Origin: Fortiea sp. LEGE XX443
GTDB taxonomy: Bacteria; Cyanobacteriota; Cyanobacteriia; Cyanobacteriales; Nostocaceae
NCBI RefSeq assembly: GCF_015206815.1
Contig: NZ_JADEXZ010000055.1
Coordinates: 1 to 41,013, forward strand
Direction: 5' to 3'
Length of the DNA: 41,013 nucleotides
In this document: in pieces, positions 24,143 to 33,509 of the stretch
Layout of the letters: each line of letters begins with the position of its first letter
How positions within the stretch are numbered: position 1 is the first letter of the stretch
Program-made: the position numbers and the translations under genes
Notes under the pieces: generated by a model
Database searches by the model: none
Seen by the model: only the letters and a program-made list of their open reading frames with translations
What the model was told of the DNA's origin: nothing

Positions 24143-24766
24143 TTACTCTTCCTCTGTAAGAGCCGCATCAAAAACCTGCTGTGCAGTAAAGTTAAGATTA
24201 GGGAAAGAAGGCGAGACAATCACATCATTGCCACGGAATATTCTTTTTACATATTCTCCGTCAACCAGTTCGCAGATAAAAATCGTCGGTTCTTTAGGAT
24301 TACCGATAAATTCCCGTCCCCCCAACGCAGCATAATCTACAATCCAGTACTCAGGTACACCAATGATTTCATAGTCCGCAAATTTTTTATGATAATCGTC
24401 ACGCCAGTTAGTACTGACAATCTCAATAATCAAGGGTATTGATGCACCGTCTATAACGGTTGATTCTTTTTTCCACAGCGGTTCGTTAACAAGATTTTTC
24501 CGATTTAGCAGCAAAATATCAGGAGAGTAGCCTGATTCATTCTCAGGCGGTTTGACTAGCGCAGTTTTCGGTAAGAAGTACGGTAATTTTAACCGTTTGT
24601 ATTCTGGCACAACCTCCTCAACTAAAAAACCAACAACTCCTTCATGGCCTCCAACGGGTTGCGCCATTTCCACAATCACTCCATCATGCAATTCATAACG
24701 TCCCCCTTCGGGTCGCCACGCAGCAAATTCTTCAAATGTTACTACTTTAGGTGAGGCTTGAGTCAT
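24143..24766 (-). CDS. Uma2-family putative endonuclease (DUF820), copy C
   Basis: Intact Uma2/DUF820 protein, 207 aa. VVTFEEFAAW at the N-terminus, RYELHDGVIVEM, the YSPDILLLNRKN segment with the conserved Asp, PLIIEIVSTNWRDDYHKKFADYE (E-x-V-S motif and the lysine helix) and VPEYWIVDYAALGG are all as in the family. It has no coiled coil and no RLAEYLRS tail. Its ATG overlaps by 4 bp the stop of the decayed Uma2 gene upstream. Confidence 0.87.
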   Translation of the reverse strand: MTQASPKVVTFEEFAAWRPEGGRYELHDGVIVEMAQPVGGHEGVVGFLVEEVVPEYKRLKLPYFLPKTALVKPPENESGYSPDILLLNRKNLVNEPLWKKESTVIDGASIPLIIEIVSTNWRDDYHKKFADYEIIGVPEYWIVDYAALGGREFIGNPKEPTIFICELVDGEYVKRIFRGNDVIVSPSFPNLNFTAQQVFDAALTEEE

Positions 24767-25411
24767 TCATTGCTCTTATTAATACGTTGTTTAAATTCGC
24801 GTTTAGCAGTTGTATGGTCGGTAATTAGTGTACATTCTTCCAGTAAAGAAATATTAAGTTCTGGCAATAACTCGCTCGTATCAATTTTTTTCATAGCCCT
24901 AAGTTTCTCTAAATGTCGATGGTATTTCCTCCCGTAGATGATAAATTTTGAGCCTATTGCTTTCCCAAAACCAAACCTCCGCAATACCCAAGCGCCGGTA
25001 AGTTTCTAACTTGTTAATGCTCTCACTGGTAACAATCACCTCTATTACTAAATCTGGGATGTCTTTTTCTTCTGTGATACAGTAGCATTCATCTGGTTAT
25101 GCTCCTGCTTTTTTCAGCCGATTTTTCAAGGTGTTACTCCCCATAGGAGTGTATTTAACACCTTCTTCATCTAAATAACTTTCTATTAATGCACCTAAGC
25201 GTTTTTTTAATTTTTCATGTCTGAATGAAGGAGACACAATTTCTAATACCCCATCCAAATAAGTAATGCGATAATGGGAATTGTCCTCCAGTTTGCCTAG
25301 CAGCGCCTCATAAATTTCCCAACTTATGCTACTGGTGGTAAACTTTTTTTCTGGGTCTTTTGCCTTGACTATTTCTGATTCTTCTATCAATTCTTTCAGG
25401 CTTCTAACCAC
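24763..25411 (-). pseudogene. Decayed Uma2-family gene (in-frame stop plus frameshift)
   Basis: The first 104 codons (from 25411) give a normal Uma2 N-terminus: YRITYLDGVLEIVSPSFRHEKLKKRL then LKNRLKKAGA, ending at TAA 25099-25097. Reading through that stop, the same frame continues with perfect family sequence (PDECYCITEEKDIPDLVIEV, then NKLETYRRLGIAEVWFWE) until TAG near 24900. The C-terminal family sequence, IDTSELLPELNISLLEE and KREFKQRI, then appears in a neighbouring frame and stops at 24763. One nonsense change (probably GAA to TAA) and one indel between about 24900 and 24935 explain this. The two remaining open pieces should not be annotated as separate genes. Confidence 0.85.
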
Positions 25412-25440
25412 TGCTTTCTCCTGTTGATTTTGCTATTTAA

Positions 25441-26361
25441 TCAACTCAGTATCTTTTCTGCTGAAGGAATTCGCAAAAACTCCCGCACCCGTTGTAAGTA
25501 AGTCGGCGCATCTTCCAACATCGGGAAATGACCCGTATTAGGAATCAAGGCAAACTCAATTTTATCGTTTAGTTCGGCTGCTTGTTTTCCCATGGCTGCC
25601 GGAATAATCTTGTCATACTCTCCCGCCACCAGCAGAGTCGGTATGGTTAACTTAGCAAACTCTTGCGGCATCACTTCCGACTGTGCTTTACTGACAGAAG
25701 TAAAAATTGTGCCTAAAGCAGCATCATAATCTGCTTCTAGAAAATCTTCTAAAAAAGCCTGGCGTTCAGCTTTTGGGATGGAACTATGCAGGAATCTCGC
25801 CATAAACATTCGATCAACAAAAGGTATTTTACTTAACCATTTGGGACGAAATTTAACTACGTAACCACCAAATTTATGAAAGTCCGCAAAAGCTTTCTCG
25901 TCGTATTCAAAAATACCGCTACAAGTTAAAATCCCTCGTTCTACTCGTTGGGGATAGCGGTTGAAAAATAAAGTCGCCACAGACGCACCCATTGAATGGG
26001 CTTGGATGTAAACAGGTACAAGATGCAACTCATCTAAAAGAACTGCCAAATCATCAGCGTATTCTTCTAACTCATAAGTTAGTTCTTGAATGGCTGCTGA
26101 TGCTTCTTGGTTTGTTTCAGATGCAGCGACAGACTCACTTGCTTGAACTATAGTTGGTTTACCACGGGAACGTCCAAACCCCCGCAAATCATAGAGTAAA
26201 CAATCAAATTGGTCTGATAAAGCATTTGCCGTGCTTTTCCAATATCTAGCTGAACCAGCCCAACCGTGAACAAACACCATCACAGGTTTTATTAAAGTAG
26301 TAGATGGTTGTTTCACCCACTCGTAGTAATGTTCAACACCACGAATATTAACGTAAGCCAT
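25441..26361 (-). CDS. Alpha/beta hydrolase
   Basis: 306-aa alpha/beta hydrolase fold enzyme of unknown substrate. VFVHGWAGSARYW supplies the oxyanion-hole HG, Ser123 in AHSMGAS is the nucleophile, and the Asp and His lie in VAGEYDKIIP and PNTGHFPMLED. A Ser/Glu/Ala-rich insert (about 72-95) precedes the nucleophile helix. It is on the minus strand downstream of clpX, separated by a 42-bp perfect palindrome, so independent transcription is likely. Confidence 0.85.
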   Translation of the reverse strand: MAYVNIRGVEHYYEWVKQPSTTLIKPVMVFVHGWAGSARYWKSTANALSDQFDCLLYDLRGFGRSRGKPTIVQASESVAASETNQEASAAIQELTYELEEYADDLAVLLDELHLVPVYIQAHSMGASVATLFFNRYPQRVERGILTCSGIFEYDEKAFADFHKFGGYVVKFRPKWLSKIPFVDRMFMARFLHSSIPKAERQAFLEDFLEADYDAALGTIFTSVSKAQSEVMPQEFAKLTIPTLLVAGEYDKIIPAAMGKQAAELNDKIEFALIPNTGHFPMLEDAPTYLQRVREFLRIPSAEKILS

Positions 26362-26393
26362 TTTTGAGAGTTAGCATTTAGTACATTAAAGCC

Positions 26394-26435
26394 AGGAGTT
26401 TTGAGTGAGGAATTAATTCCTCACTCAAAACTCCT
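26394..26435. repeat. 42-bp perfect palindrome between clpX and the hydrolase gene
   Basis: Two 21-bp arms with no loop and no mismatch: AGGAGTTTTGAGTGAGG, then AATT, and its exact reverse complement. As RNA on the minus strand it would make a strong hairpin after clpX. There is no T-run directly after it. Confidence 0.85.
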
Positions 26436-26455
26436 CTTTCCTAACTTTAATCAAT

Positions 26456-26487
26456 ACTCAGCACTCAACACTCACCACTTAGCACTA
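26456..26487. repeat. ACTCAGC-type heptamer tandem repeat
   Basis: Units ACTCAGC, ACTCAAC, ACTCACC, ACTTAGC, then a partial unit, in exact 7-bp register just outside the clpX stop codon (26490). The same ACTCAGC unit occurs next to the chlG stop at 1763. Confidence 0.7.
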
Positions 26488-26489
26488 AT

Positions 26490-27830
26490 TTACGCTGATT
26501 CTGGTTTGGGTAGTGAGGATGGATGTACAATAAGTTCGGCAGTAGAGCGTTTTTCCACCATTTCTCGTGTTACTGTGCAGCGAGTCACATCTTTACGAGA
26601 TGGTAACTCATACATTACATCTAACATTAGTTCTTCCACGATGCCCCGCAATGCTCTTGCACCCGTTTTGCGGCGGTAGGCTTCTTGAGCGATCGCTCGT
26701 AAGGCATCTTGTTTAAAATCTATTTGGACGTTATCCATCTTCAGCAGTTTTTGGTACTGTTTCACCAAAGCACTGCGTGGTTGGGTGAGAATTGCCATCA
26801 GCGCTTCTTCATCCAGAGGATCTACTACAGCTACCATTGGTATCCGCCCGATAAATTCGGGAATCATGCCAAATTTGACCAAATCATCCGGTTCCATGTT
26901 GTGCAGAACATCGGCGGCTCGTTTTTCTTTTGATTGACCTTCTCCCGGTTGCACAAAGCCTATTGACTTTTTGCCTGCTCTTTGCTCTACAACCTTTTCT
27001 AAGCCAACAAAAGCTCCACCACAGATAAATAGAATGTTACTGGTATCGATTTGGATGCAGTCTTGATACGGATGCTTCCGTCCCCCTTGGGGTGGTACGT
27101 TAGCGATAGTGCCTTCTAGCATTTTTAGCAGGGCTTGTTGTACGCCTTCACCGGAAACATCGCGTGTAATTGATGGGTTTTCGCTCTTGCGGGCAATTTT
27201 GTCAATCTCGTCGATGTAGATAATCCCTCGTTGTGCTTCTTCTACATCCAAATCTGCCACTTGCAACAGTCGCAGCAAGATATTTTCGACATCTTCGCCG
27301 ACATAACCTGCTTCTGTTAGTGTTGTAGCATCAGCGACAGCAAAGGGTACGTCCAAAATTTTGGCTAGAGTTTGCGCTAAGAGAGTTTTGCCGCAACCAG
27401 TTGGGCCAATTAGCAAAATGTTAGATTTTTGCAGTTCTACTGCATCATCCGCCCCATTTTTGCTACTACCTTTAGACTGCAAGATTGCCAGCCGCTTGTA
27501 ATGATTGTAAACTGCGACTGATAAAACTTTTTTGGCTTCGTCTTGGCCAATTACATGTTCATCCAGATACTTTTTAATCTCTCTCGGCTTTGGTATCTGA
27601 TTGAATGAGAGATTAGCCGAACGATTACGACGTTTTTGAGGTGGTTCAGACTTTGGTGCTGGTTGTGAGGCTACACCGTTGGTGTCTAGTAACTCCTCAT
27701 CTAGTATTTCATTACACAAGTCAACGCATTCGTCGCAGATGTAAACTCCCGGCCCTGCGATCAACTTACGCACCTGCTCTTGAGACTTGCCACAAAACGA
27801 ACATTTTAAATGGGAGTCGTACTTAGACAT
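26490..27830 (-). CDS. clpX: ATP-dependent Clp protease ATPase subunit ClpX
   Basis: Hexameric AAA+ unfoldase that feeds substrates to ClpP in the cytoplasm. The 446-aa protein has the N-terminal C4 zinc domain (CSFCGKS then CDECV), Walker A GPTGCGKT, the GYVGEDVEN pore-loop region, Walker [10 protein letters not shown], and the IGF-type ClpP-binding loop as KSIGFVQPG. The linker between zinc and AAA+ domains is extended (about 50-75). It lies 10 bp after clpP, and the order tig-clpP-clpX is the widespread bacterial arrangement. Confidence 0.96.
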   Translation of the reverse strand: MSKYDSHLKCSFCGKSQEQVRKLIAGPGVYICDECVDLCNEILDEELLDTNGVASQPAPKSEPPQKRRNRSANLSFNQIPKPREIKKYLDEHVIGQDEAKKVLSVAVYNHYKRLAILQSKGSSKNGADDAVELQKSNILLIGPTGCGKTLLAQTLAKILDVPFAVADATTLTEAGYVGEDVENILLRLLQVADLDVEEAQRGIIYIDEIDKIARKSENPSITRDVSGEGVQQALLKMLEGTIANVPPQGGRKHPYQDCIQIDTSNILFICGGAFVGLEKVVEQRAGKKSIGFVQPGEGQSKEKRAADVLHNMEPDDLVKFGMIPEFIGRIPMVAVVDPLDEEALMAILTQPRSALVKQYQKLLKMDNVQIDFKQDALRAIAQEAYRRKTGARALRGIVEELMLDVMYELPSRKDVTRCTVTREMVEKRSTAELIVHPSSLPKPESA

Positions 27831-27840
27831 ACCAGCCTCA

Positions 27841-28539
27841 TTATTTCAGAATGGTGACGTTTTCCCCAGCTGTGGGAAGATTTTGTCGGGAGATGACCTG
27901 ATCAATCAAACCGTAATTTTTAGCTTCTTCTGCCGACATAAAAAAGTCGCGGTCTGTATCTGTTTCTATTCTTTCTAGGGGTTGACCAGTATGATGAGCC
28001 AATAATTGATTCAACTGACCCTTGATATAAAGAATCTCTCTTGCTTGGATTTCTATATCAATAGCTTGACCTTGAGCGCCACCCAGTGGTTGATGGATCA
28101 TAATCCGAGAATCAGGTAGAGACATACGCTTACCTGCTGCTCCGGCTGCTAACAAAAATGCCCCCATGCTCGCGGCTAGTCCAAAACATATGGTAACAAC
28201 ATCGGGACGGATTTGTTGGATTGTATCATAAATTGCCATTCCTGCGTAGACGGAGCCACCAGGAGAATTTATATAAAGTTGAATGTCCTTTTCTGAGTCT
28301 TCAGCATCTAAGAACAGTAACTGAGCCACAATTGAATTGGCAACAGTGTCATCTATGGGAGTTCCCAAAAATATAATCCGCTCTCGCAGCAGGCGGGAGT
28401 AGATATCAAAAGCCCTTTCTCCCATACCCGACTGTTCTACCACGGTTGGCACAATACTGCTGGGGCCGTTCATATGAGAGTTAATAGCGAGGTGACTGGA
28501 ACTAGTGATGGGGTAATTTCCCGACTGCGATAAAAGCAT
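27841..28539 (-). CDS. clpP: Clp protease proteolytic subunit ClpP
   Basis: Serine protease subunit that forms heptameric rings with the ClpX cap. From the ATG at 28539 it is 232 aa, with the catalytic triad Ser124 (AASMGAF), His149 (MIHQPLGG) and Asp198 (DTDRDFF) all present, so it is an active ClpP and not the ClpR type. The first 30-40 residues precede the conserved core and are longer than usual. MNGPSS at 28473 is an alternative start, and neither has a clear ribosome binding site. Cyanobacteria have several ClpP paralogues; this one is coupled to clpX. Confidence 0.95.
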   Translation of the reverse strand: MLLSQSGNYPITSSSHLAINSHMNGPSSIVPTVVEQSGMGERAFDIYSRLLRERIIFLGTPIDDTVANSIVAQLLFLDAEDSEKDIQLYINSPGGSVYAGMAIYDTIQQIRPDVVTICFGLAASMGAFLLAAGAAGKRMSLPDSRIMIHQPLGGAQGQAIDIEIQAREILYIKGQLNQLLAHHTGQPLERIETDTDRDFFMSAEEAKNYGLIDQVISRQNLPTAGENVTILK

Positions 28540-28942
28540 ATGAGAACATCTGACAATTAGTAGGACAGAGTTTACAGCAGCGATCGCTGCTTTTTTAACG
28601 AATGGGATTTTTATTTGAGCTATGTGTTAACCATTATGCCTCATCCACATTCTTCTCGTGTGACACAGTATCAAGCTCAAGTAATTATAGACATTGGATT
28701 TTATTTGAGCTTCCTGAAATATTAAGCCTCCATTAAATATTGACAACTGAGTGCTGAGTAAAAATTTTTCATACTTAGCACAGGCAGCTACTACCCTAAC
28801 CTACTCTACGAGTATTCGCCTTGCGATCGCCTAGAAGTAGAGATAGACGAAGACTATCGTGGAGCAAGCAGTGCAGAGGCAGTAAAGAGAAACTACAGTA
28901 AAATTTCCCCTTTACTCCCTGCTCCTCCGCCTGCTTGTGGCT
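28540..28942. other. 403-bp gap upstream of clpP; no gene seen
   Basis: No plausible coding region. It holds a HIP1 site at about 28580, a direct repeat of TTTTATTTGAGC (28609-28620 and 28699-28710, 90 bp apart), a GTGCTGAGT-like heptamer trace near 28750 and pyrimidine-rich TCCCTGCTCCT sequence near the tig stop. It must contain the clpP promoter and the end of tig. Confidence 0.5.
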
Positions 28943-30379
28943 TTATTCCCCTGCTTCTGATTCTGCCTCAGCTTCGCTGATGTTTTCCTCAGTCTCAGGT
29001 GCAATTGCTTCTGGACTTGCGTCTTCAGATGCTGCTTCTTCGGCGCTGAAAGTTCCTTCCGGTACTAGTTCAATTGATGAGTTTTCTAAGAGCCAATCGA
29101 TGATTTTTTCGGTCAGCATCTCGTTTTCCACCATAGAACGCAGTTTATCTTCGTCGATATCTTCCTCTGAGTACTGCTGCAATAGTTCTGTGACTCTCGC
29201 TTGCAGTTCTTCAGGTGTGACTGCGATAGACTCACGTTTGCCAATTTCCCGCAACGCCAGAGAACGTTTTAGGCGTTCAATCGCCTCACCGCGCGATCGC
29301 TCCCGCAATTGCGGAATAATATCTTGAGTAAACAACTTTCTGACATCCAAACCTTGCTGCGAAAGGCGCATGGCTGTTTGCGTCAGCATTGCGTCTACTT
29401 CTTGATCAATTAGAGTTCCTGGCAAGTCAATTTCTACATGCTTGACTAGTTCTGCCAATAATGCTTCTTGCTTGTTGGTTTTAGTTTTGTCCTCGGCTTC
29501 TTTTTGATACCGATCTTCTAAAGATTTCCGCAGTTCTTCTAAGGTGTCAAAGTCGCTGACTTCCTGAGCAAAGTCATCGTCTAGTTCTGGCAATTCTTTT
29601 TCTTTCAGTTCTTTGAGAGTGACAGTAAAAATTGCGGGTTTGCCAGCTAACTCTTGGTTAACGTAAGGATCTGGAAACTGGGCTGAAATTTCCTTGGTTT
29701 CACCAGGATTCATCTCCACTATGCCAGTGACAAAACCGGGAATAAATTTATCTTCCTGTAACTCTACTTGAAAATCAGTGGCTTCGCCGCCAGGAATTGG
29801 GGTTGGTTCTGCGTCTGCATCTTCGCCTTCGGCTTTGGTGATCACACCTTTAAAATCAACGACGGCGACATCACCAATTTGGGCGGCTCTTCCTTCCACA
29901 GGAATCAATGTTGCCATTTCTTGGCGTTCTTTTTCCAGAACACTATCTACCTGTGTTGAGTCGTACTTGACTTCCTCTGCTTGGGCTTGCAAACCAGTGT
30001 ACTGGGTGAGATTTATTTCTGGTTCGACATCAAGGGCAATAGAAAACGTCAGGGGTTTCCCTGGTTCATAATTATTGATCAAGTCTTCAAATGAAGAGCG
30101 CAATTGCGGCTGGCCAATTGCCTGGATGTCTTCTTGTTTGACTGCTTGCTCTATACCATCTTGAATTAGTTCTTCCAGTGCTGTTGCTTTGATCCGCGCC
30201 GTCCCCAAGCTCTGAAGCAATATTTGCCGAGGCACTTTACCTTTACGAAACCCAGGAATATTTACAGTACTGGATAAGTTTTTAATAACTTGTTCGTAGG
30301 TTTGCTTGGTGATTTCTGGTGTAATCTCTATTTCTAGCCCTATTTGGCTGGCGGGAAGTTTCTCCTGGGTAACTTTCAT
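28943..30379 (-). CDS. tig: Trigger factor
   Basis: Ribosome-associated chaperone and peptidyl-prolyl isomerase that receives nascent chains. The 478-aa protein has the ribosome-binding signature PGFRKGKVPRQIL near residue 45, the FKBP-type PPIase domain (GDVAVVDFKGVI through FIPGFVTGIVEMNPGE, about 160-245), and the long helical C-domain. It ends in a Glu/Ala-rich acidic tail (about 445-478). It is on the minus strand, first of the tig-clpP-clpX series, and divergent from asd. Confidence 0.95.
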   Translation of the reverse strand: MKVTQEKLPASQIGLEIEITPEITKQTYEQVIKNLSSTVNIPGFRKGKVPRQILLQSLGTARIKATALEELIQDGIEQAVKQEDIQAIGQPQLRSSFEDLINNYEPGKPLTFSIALDVEPEINLTQYTGLQAQAEEVKYDSTQVDSVLEKERQEMATLIPVEGRAAQIGDVAVVDFKGVITKAEGEDADAEPTPIPGGEATDFQVELQEDKFIPGFVTGIVEMNPGETKEISAQFPDPYVNQELAGKPAIFTVTLKELKEKELPELDDDFAQEVSDFDTLEELRKSLEDRYQKEAEDKTKTNKQEALLAELVKHVEIDLPGTLIDQEVDAMLTQTAMRLSQQGLDVRKLFTQDIIPQLRERSRGEAIERLKRSLALREIGKRESIAVTPEELQARVTELLQQYSEEDIDEDKLRSMVENEMLTEKIIDWLLENSSIELVPEGTFSAEEAASEDASPEAIAPETEENISEAEAESEAGE

Positions 30380-31170
30380 GCTGCGTCTCTATTTAGTATT
30401 TTTAACTCTAAGTACACACAATATGCGACTTAACGCTTCTGTGGCTCGATATCTCAAGATTGGAATGGCAGGTTCCTTCAGTAGATATCCAGTTTACTGC
30501 CAATGGCAAAGGACTTGACACTTTACCACCATAACCTTATCTGTACACCCTCTAAACTGAGTCAAGATATGAGGCATCGCCTTTGTCAAAGATTTCTGAT
30601 TATAGTCTGTCGAGCATTTCTCACCCATCACCTACTGCTGGAGGTAGAGTTTTATCTCAGAGGACTGACAACGTGATATTGTGGGGTTTTACCAGCAGTT
30701 TTTTGTCCCATTGTTTTTTAGTTCTGTTTGCCTAAGAAGGCGAAGTTTTACTATATGCTTACCTGCATATCTCGGTAGTTTAGTGTATTAGCTTTATTCC
30801 ATTTCGGATCATAGTACATTGATCGCCGTTCTAATTCCAAACCACAATTACGACAAAATATTTGTTAACTTAAAAATCCCCCAGAATAGCTATGATTGAG
30901 AAAATATTGCTGGCAGTTTTTTCTTGAACAGTAATTTGTTGTAAAATTGTATGTACTTTTTTAAGACCACTGGTAAATTTACTAGTTAAGTATTAAGATA
31001 TTGTAAATTTGTCAAATTTTTATTAAAATAAGTAACTCAAAATCAACCTAAGGTGATTAAAAAGCTGGGATAAAATCAAAAATTATTCAAAATCTGCTAC
31101 TGCTACTTAAAATAAATTCAAATTCCAAAACATTACTTATCACCTCTTAAATTTTAAGGAGGAAGTTCAT
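30380..31170. other. 790-bp divergent gap between tig and asd; no gene seen
   Basis: AT-rich, with frequent stops in all frames that were scanned by eye and no family-like peptide longer than about 30 residues. The half near asd (30900-31150) is very AT-rich. It contains the asd ribosome site AAGGAGG (31156-31162). It must hold both divergent promoters, and its length would allow a small RNA, but I see no clear one. Confidence 0.5.
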
Positions 31171-32214
31171 TTGTCAAAAACATATCGTGTAGCTATTTTA
31201 GGCGCTACTGGTGCTGTGGGCACAGAATTGCTGGAATTACTAGAAAGCCGAAACTTTCCGATTTCGGATTTAAAATTACTGGCATCTGAGCGCAGCGTAG
31301 GGCGATCGCTATCATTTAAAGGGGAGAATTTATTAGTAGAACCAATCAGCGATCGCGCCTTAGAAAATGTAGATATAGTATTAGCTAGTGCTGGCAGTTC
31401 CACATCTAAAAAATGGGCGACCATTGCCGTAGAAAAGGGTGCAGTCGTCATTGATAACTCCAGTGCCTTCCGGATGAACCCGGAAGTTCCCTTAGTTGTA
31501 CCAGAGGTGAATCCCCAAGCCGCAGCCAGTCACAAAGGCATTATTGCCAATCCCAACTGCACGACAATTTTGATGACAGTGGCAGTATGGCCATTACATC
31601 AAGTAAAATCAGTACAACGCATCATTGCCGCCACTTACCAATCGGCTAGTGGGGCTGGTGCTAAAGCAATGGCAGAAGTCAAAACTCAAGCTAGTGCCAT
31701 TCTGCAAGGACAAGAACCAATCGCAGAAATATTACCTTACCCATTGGCATTCAATTTATTTCCCCATAACACCCCCATCAACGATTTCGGGTACTGTGAG
31801 GAAGAAATGAAAATGGTTAATGAAACTCGCAAGATTTTCGGCACACAGCAAATCAGAATAACTGCAACTTGTGTACGGGTTCCCGTACTTCGCGCCCATT
31901 CAGAAGCCATTAACCTAGAATTTGAAACCCCATTTAGTCCAGAGACTGCCAGAGAAATTTTAAGTAACTCCCCTGGAGTGAAATTGGTAGAAGATTGGCA
32001 GGCAAATCATTTTCCGATGCCCATAGAAGCCACTGGCAAAGATGAAGTTTTAGTGGGTAGAATTCGCCAGGATATTTCTCATCCCTGCGGCTTAGAACTA
32101 TGGCTTTGTGGTGATCAAATTCGCAAGGGTGCAGCTTTGAACGCAGTTCAAATTGCTGAATTATTAGTAGAAAAAAATCTACTTAAGCCAGCAGTAGCAT
32201 ACGTTTCTCAGTAG
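31171..32214 (+). CDS. asd: Aspartate-semialdehyde dehydrogenase
   Basis: Reduces aspartyl phosphate to aspartate semialdehyde with NADPH, the branch point to lysine/diaminopimelate, threonine and methionine. The 347-aa protein has the NADP loop GATGAVGTELLELL (11-24), the active-site Cys130 in IANPNCTT and the substrate region ASGAGAKAM. The start codon is TTG: AAGGAGG at 31156-31162 lies 8 nt before it and there is no ATG nearby. It is followed at about 140 bp by dapA, the next pathway step, and then rnj. Confidence 0.95.
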   Translation: MSKTYRVAILGATGAVGTELLELLESRNFPISDLKLLASERSVGRSLSFKGENLLVEPISDRALENVDIVLASAGSSTSKKWATIAVEKGAVVIDNSSAFRMNPEVPLVVPEVNPQAAASHKGIIANPNCTTILMTVAVWPLHQVKSVQRIIAATYQSASGAGAKAMAEVKTQASAILQGQEPIAEILPYPLAFNLFPHNTPINDFGYCEEEMKMVNETRKIFGTQQIRITATCVRVPVLRAHSEAINLEFETPFSPETAREILSNSPGVKLVEDWQANHFPMPIEATGKDEVLVGRIRQDISHPCGLELWLCGDQIRKGAALNAVQIAELLVEKNLLKPAVAYVSQ

Positions 32215-32355
32215 TTTTGCGTCATATAGTCAAAAATCAATGACAAATGACAAATCAGTACATCACTCTTGAAAGTAATTGGCGAATAGGCTATTACATT
32301 ATAGAAAACCACCAAGACACAAAAAACCAAGCAGGCAATCAGGAGTAAAAAAAGG

Positions 32356-33240
32356 GTGGGAGATTTTGGCAGAGTTTTAACCGCTATGATCACGCCGTTT
32401 AAAGCAGACGGTAGTGTTAACTATGGTGTAGCGGCAGAACTAGCAGCATATCTAGCTAACAACGGAACGGATACATTGGTGGTATGCGGTACAACAGGAG
32501 AATCACCCACCTTATCTTGGGAGGAGGAATACCAGCTATTTTTAGAAGTATTGCAGGCTGTGTCCGGCAAAGCCAAAGTGATAGCAGGATGTGGTTCTAA
32601 TTCCACCCAAGAAGCGATCGCTGCTACTCAAAAGGCAGCTAAAATAGGAGTACATGGTACATTACAAGTTGTACCTTACTACAATAAACCGCCACAGTCA
32701 GGGCTTTTTCAACACTTTCAGGCAATTGCCCAAGCTTGTCCAAACTTACCTTTGTTGGTATACAATGTTCCTGGTCGTACTGGCCAAAATATCAGTTCAG
32801 AAACAGTTGCCAAACTAGCAGAAATTGATAATATCGTGGGAATCAAAGAAGCTAGTGGTAATTTAGATCAAGCCAGTGAAATCCGTCGCTTGACATCACC
32901 AGAATTTCAGATTTACGCTGGAGATGATTCTTTAACCTTGCCCTTGTTAGCACTGGGGGCAACAGGTGTTGTCAGTGTAGCTTCTCATCTGGTAGGAAAC
33001 CAACTACAGCAGATGATTCAAGCTTTTAGTGCGGGAAAAATTGTAGAAGCCAGAGACATTCATCTTCAACTTTACCCGTTGTTTAAAGCTTTATTTATCA
33101 CGACAAATCCCATTCCCGTTAAAAAAGCACTCAAACTTCAAGGATGGGAGGTTGGTTCAACACGTCTGCCGCTATCTGAAGCTGACTCAGAAGTTAGCCA
33201 AAAATTAGAGGCAGCACTTCAGAAACTTAGTTTAATTTAG
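32356..33240 (+). CDS. dapA: 4-hydroxy-tetrahydrodipicolinate synthase
   Basis: Condenses aspartate semialdehyde with pyruvate, the first committed step to diaminopimelate and lysine, used for peptidoglycan. The 294-aa TIM-barrel protein shows the Schiff-base Lys164 in GIKEASGN, Tyr136 in YNVPGRTG and the CGTTGES loop (44-50). It starts at GTG (32356), with AGGAG at 32341-32345 upstream; no ATG fits the conserved [15 protein letters not shown] start. The order asd-dapA-rnj recurs in cyanobacteria. Confidence 0.95.
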   Translation: MGDFGRVLTAMITPFKADGSVNYGVAAELAAYLANNGTDTLVVCGTTGESPTLSWEEEYQLFLEVLQAVSGKAKVIAGCGSNSTQEAIAATQKAAKIGVHGTLQVVPYYNKPPQSGLFQHFQAIAQACPNLPLLVYNVPGRTGQNISSETVAKLAEIDNIVGIKEASGNLDQASEIRRLTSPEFQIYAGDDSLTLPLLALGATGVVSVASHLVGNQLQQMIQAFSAGKIVEARDIHLQLYPLFKALFITTNPIPVKKALKLQGWEVGSTRLPLSEADSEVSQKLEAALQKLSLI

Positions 33241-33509
33241 GCAGTAAAGGTTTAGTAAGCTGCCGAAAATGTATACATATACAAATGATTGATAGACAGA
33301 TTTAGCGGATGAACTCGTCAAAACTGTACTACCACGGCTGAAAAATATTTACGATGAATCCTTCAGTGTAAAGTCGATTTTATTGAACAAACAGTTAAAA
33401 ATCTAAGTGAAATTTGACTGCTTTCCGAGAGAGAGCCAGTGTTGTCTTTAATACAAGCTTGCTAACCTTCAATTTATTCACACTAAACAACAATTTAAGT
33501 AAGGAGAAA

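Noticed and set aside
24763-24984. Separate 73-aa gene
   Set aside because: Its C-terminal half is the frame-shifted end of the decayed Uma2 gene and its N-terminal half is out-of-frame read of the same gene.
30380-31170. Small RNA or riboswitch before asd
   Set aside because: A lysine riboswitch would be plausible before asd, but no matching conserved core or stable multi-stem structure could be seen by eye.
33300-33404. Peptide-like open stretch (ADELVKTVLPRLKNIYDE) upstream of rnj
   Set aside because: No start codon in frame after the preceding stop and no family recognised; could be a gene relic or chance.
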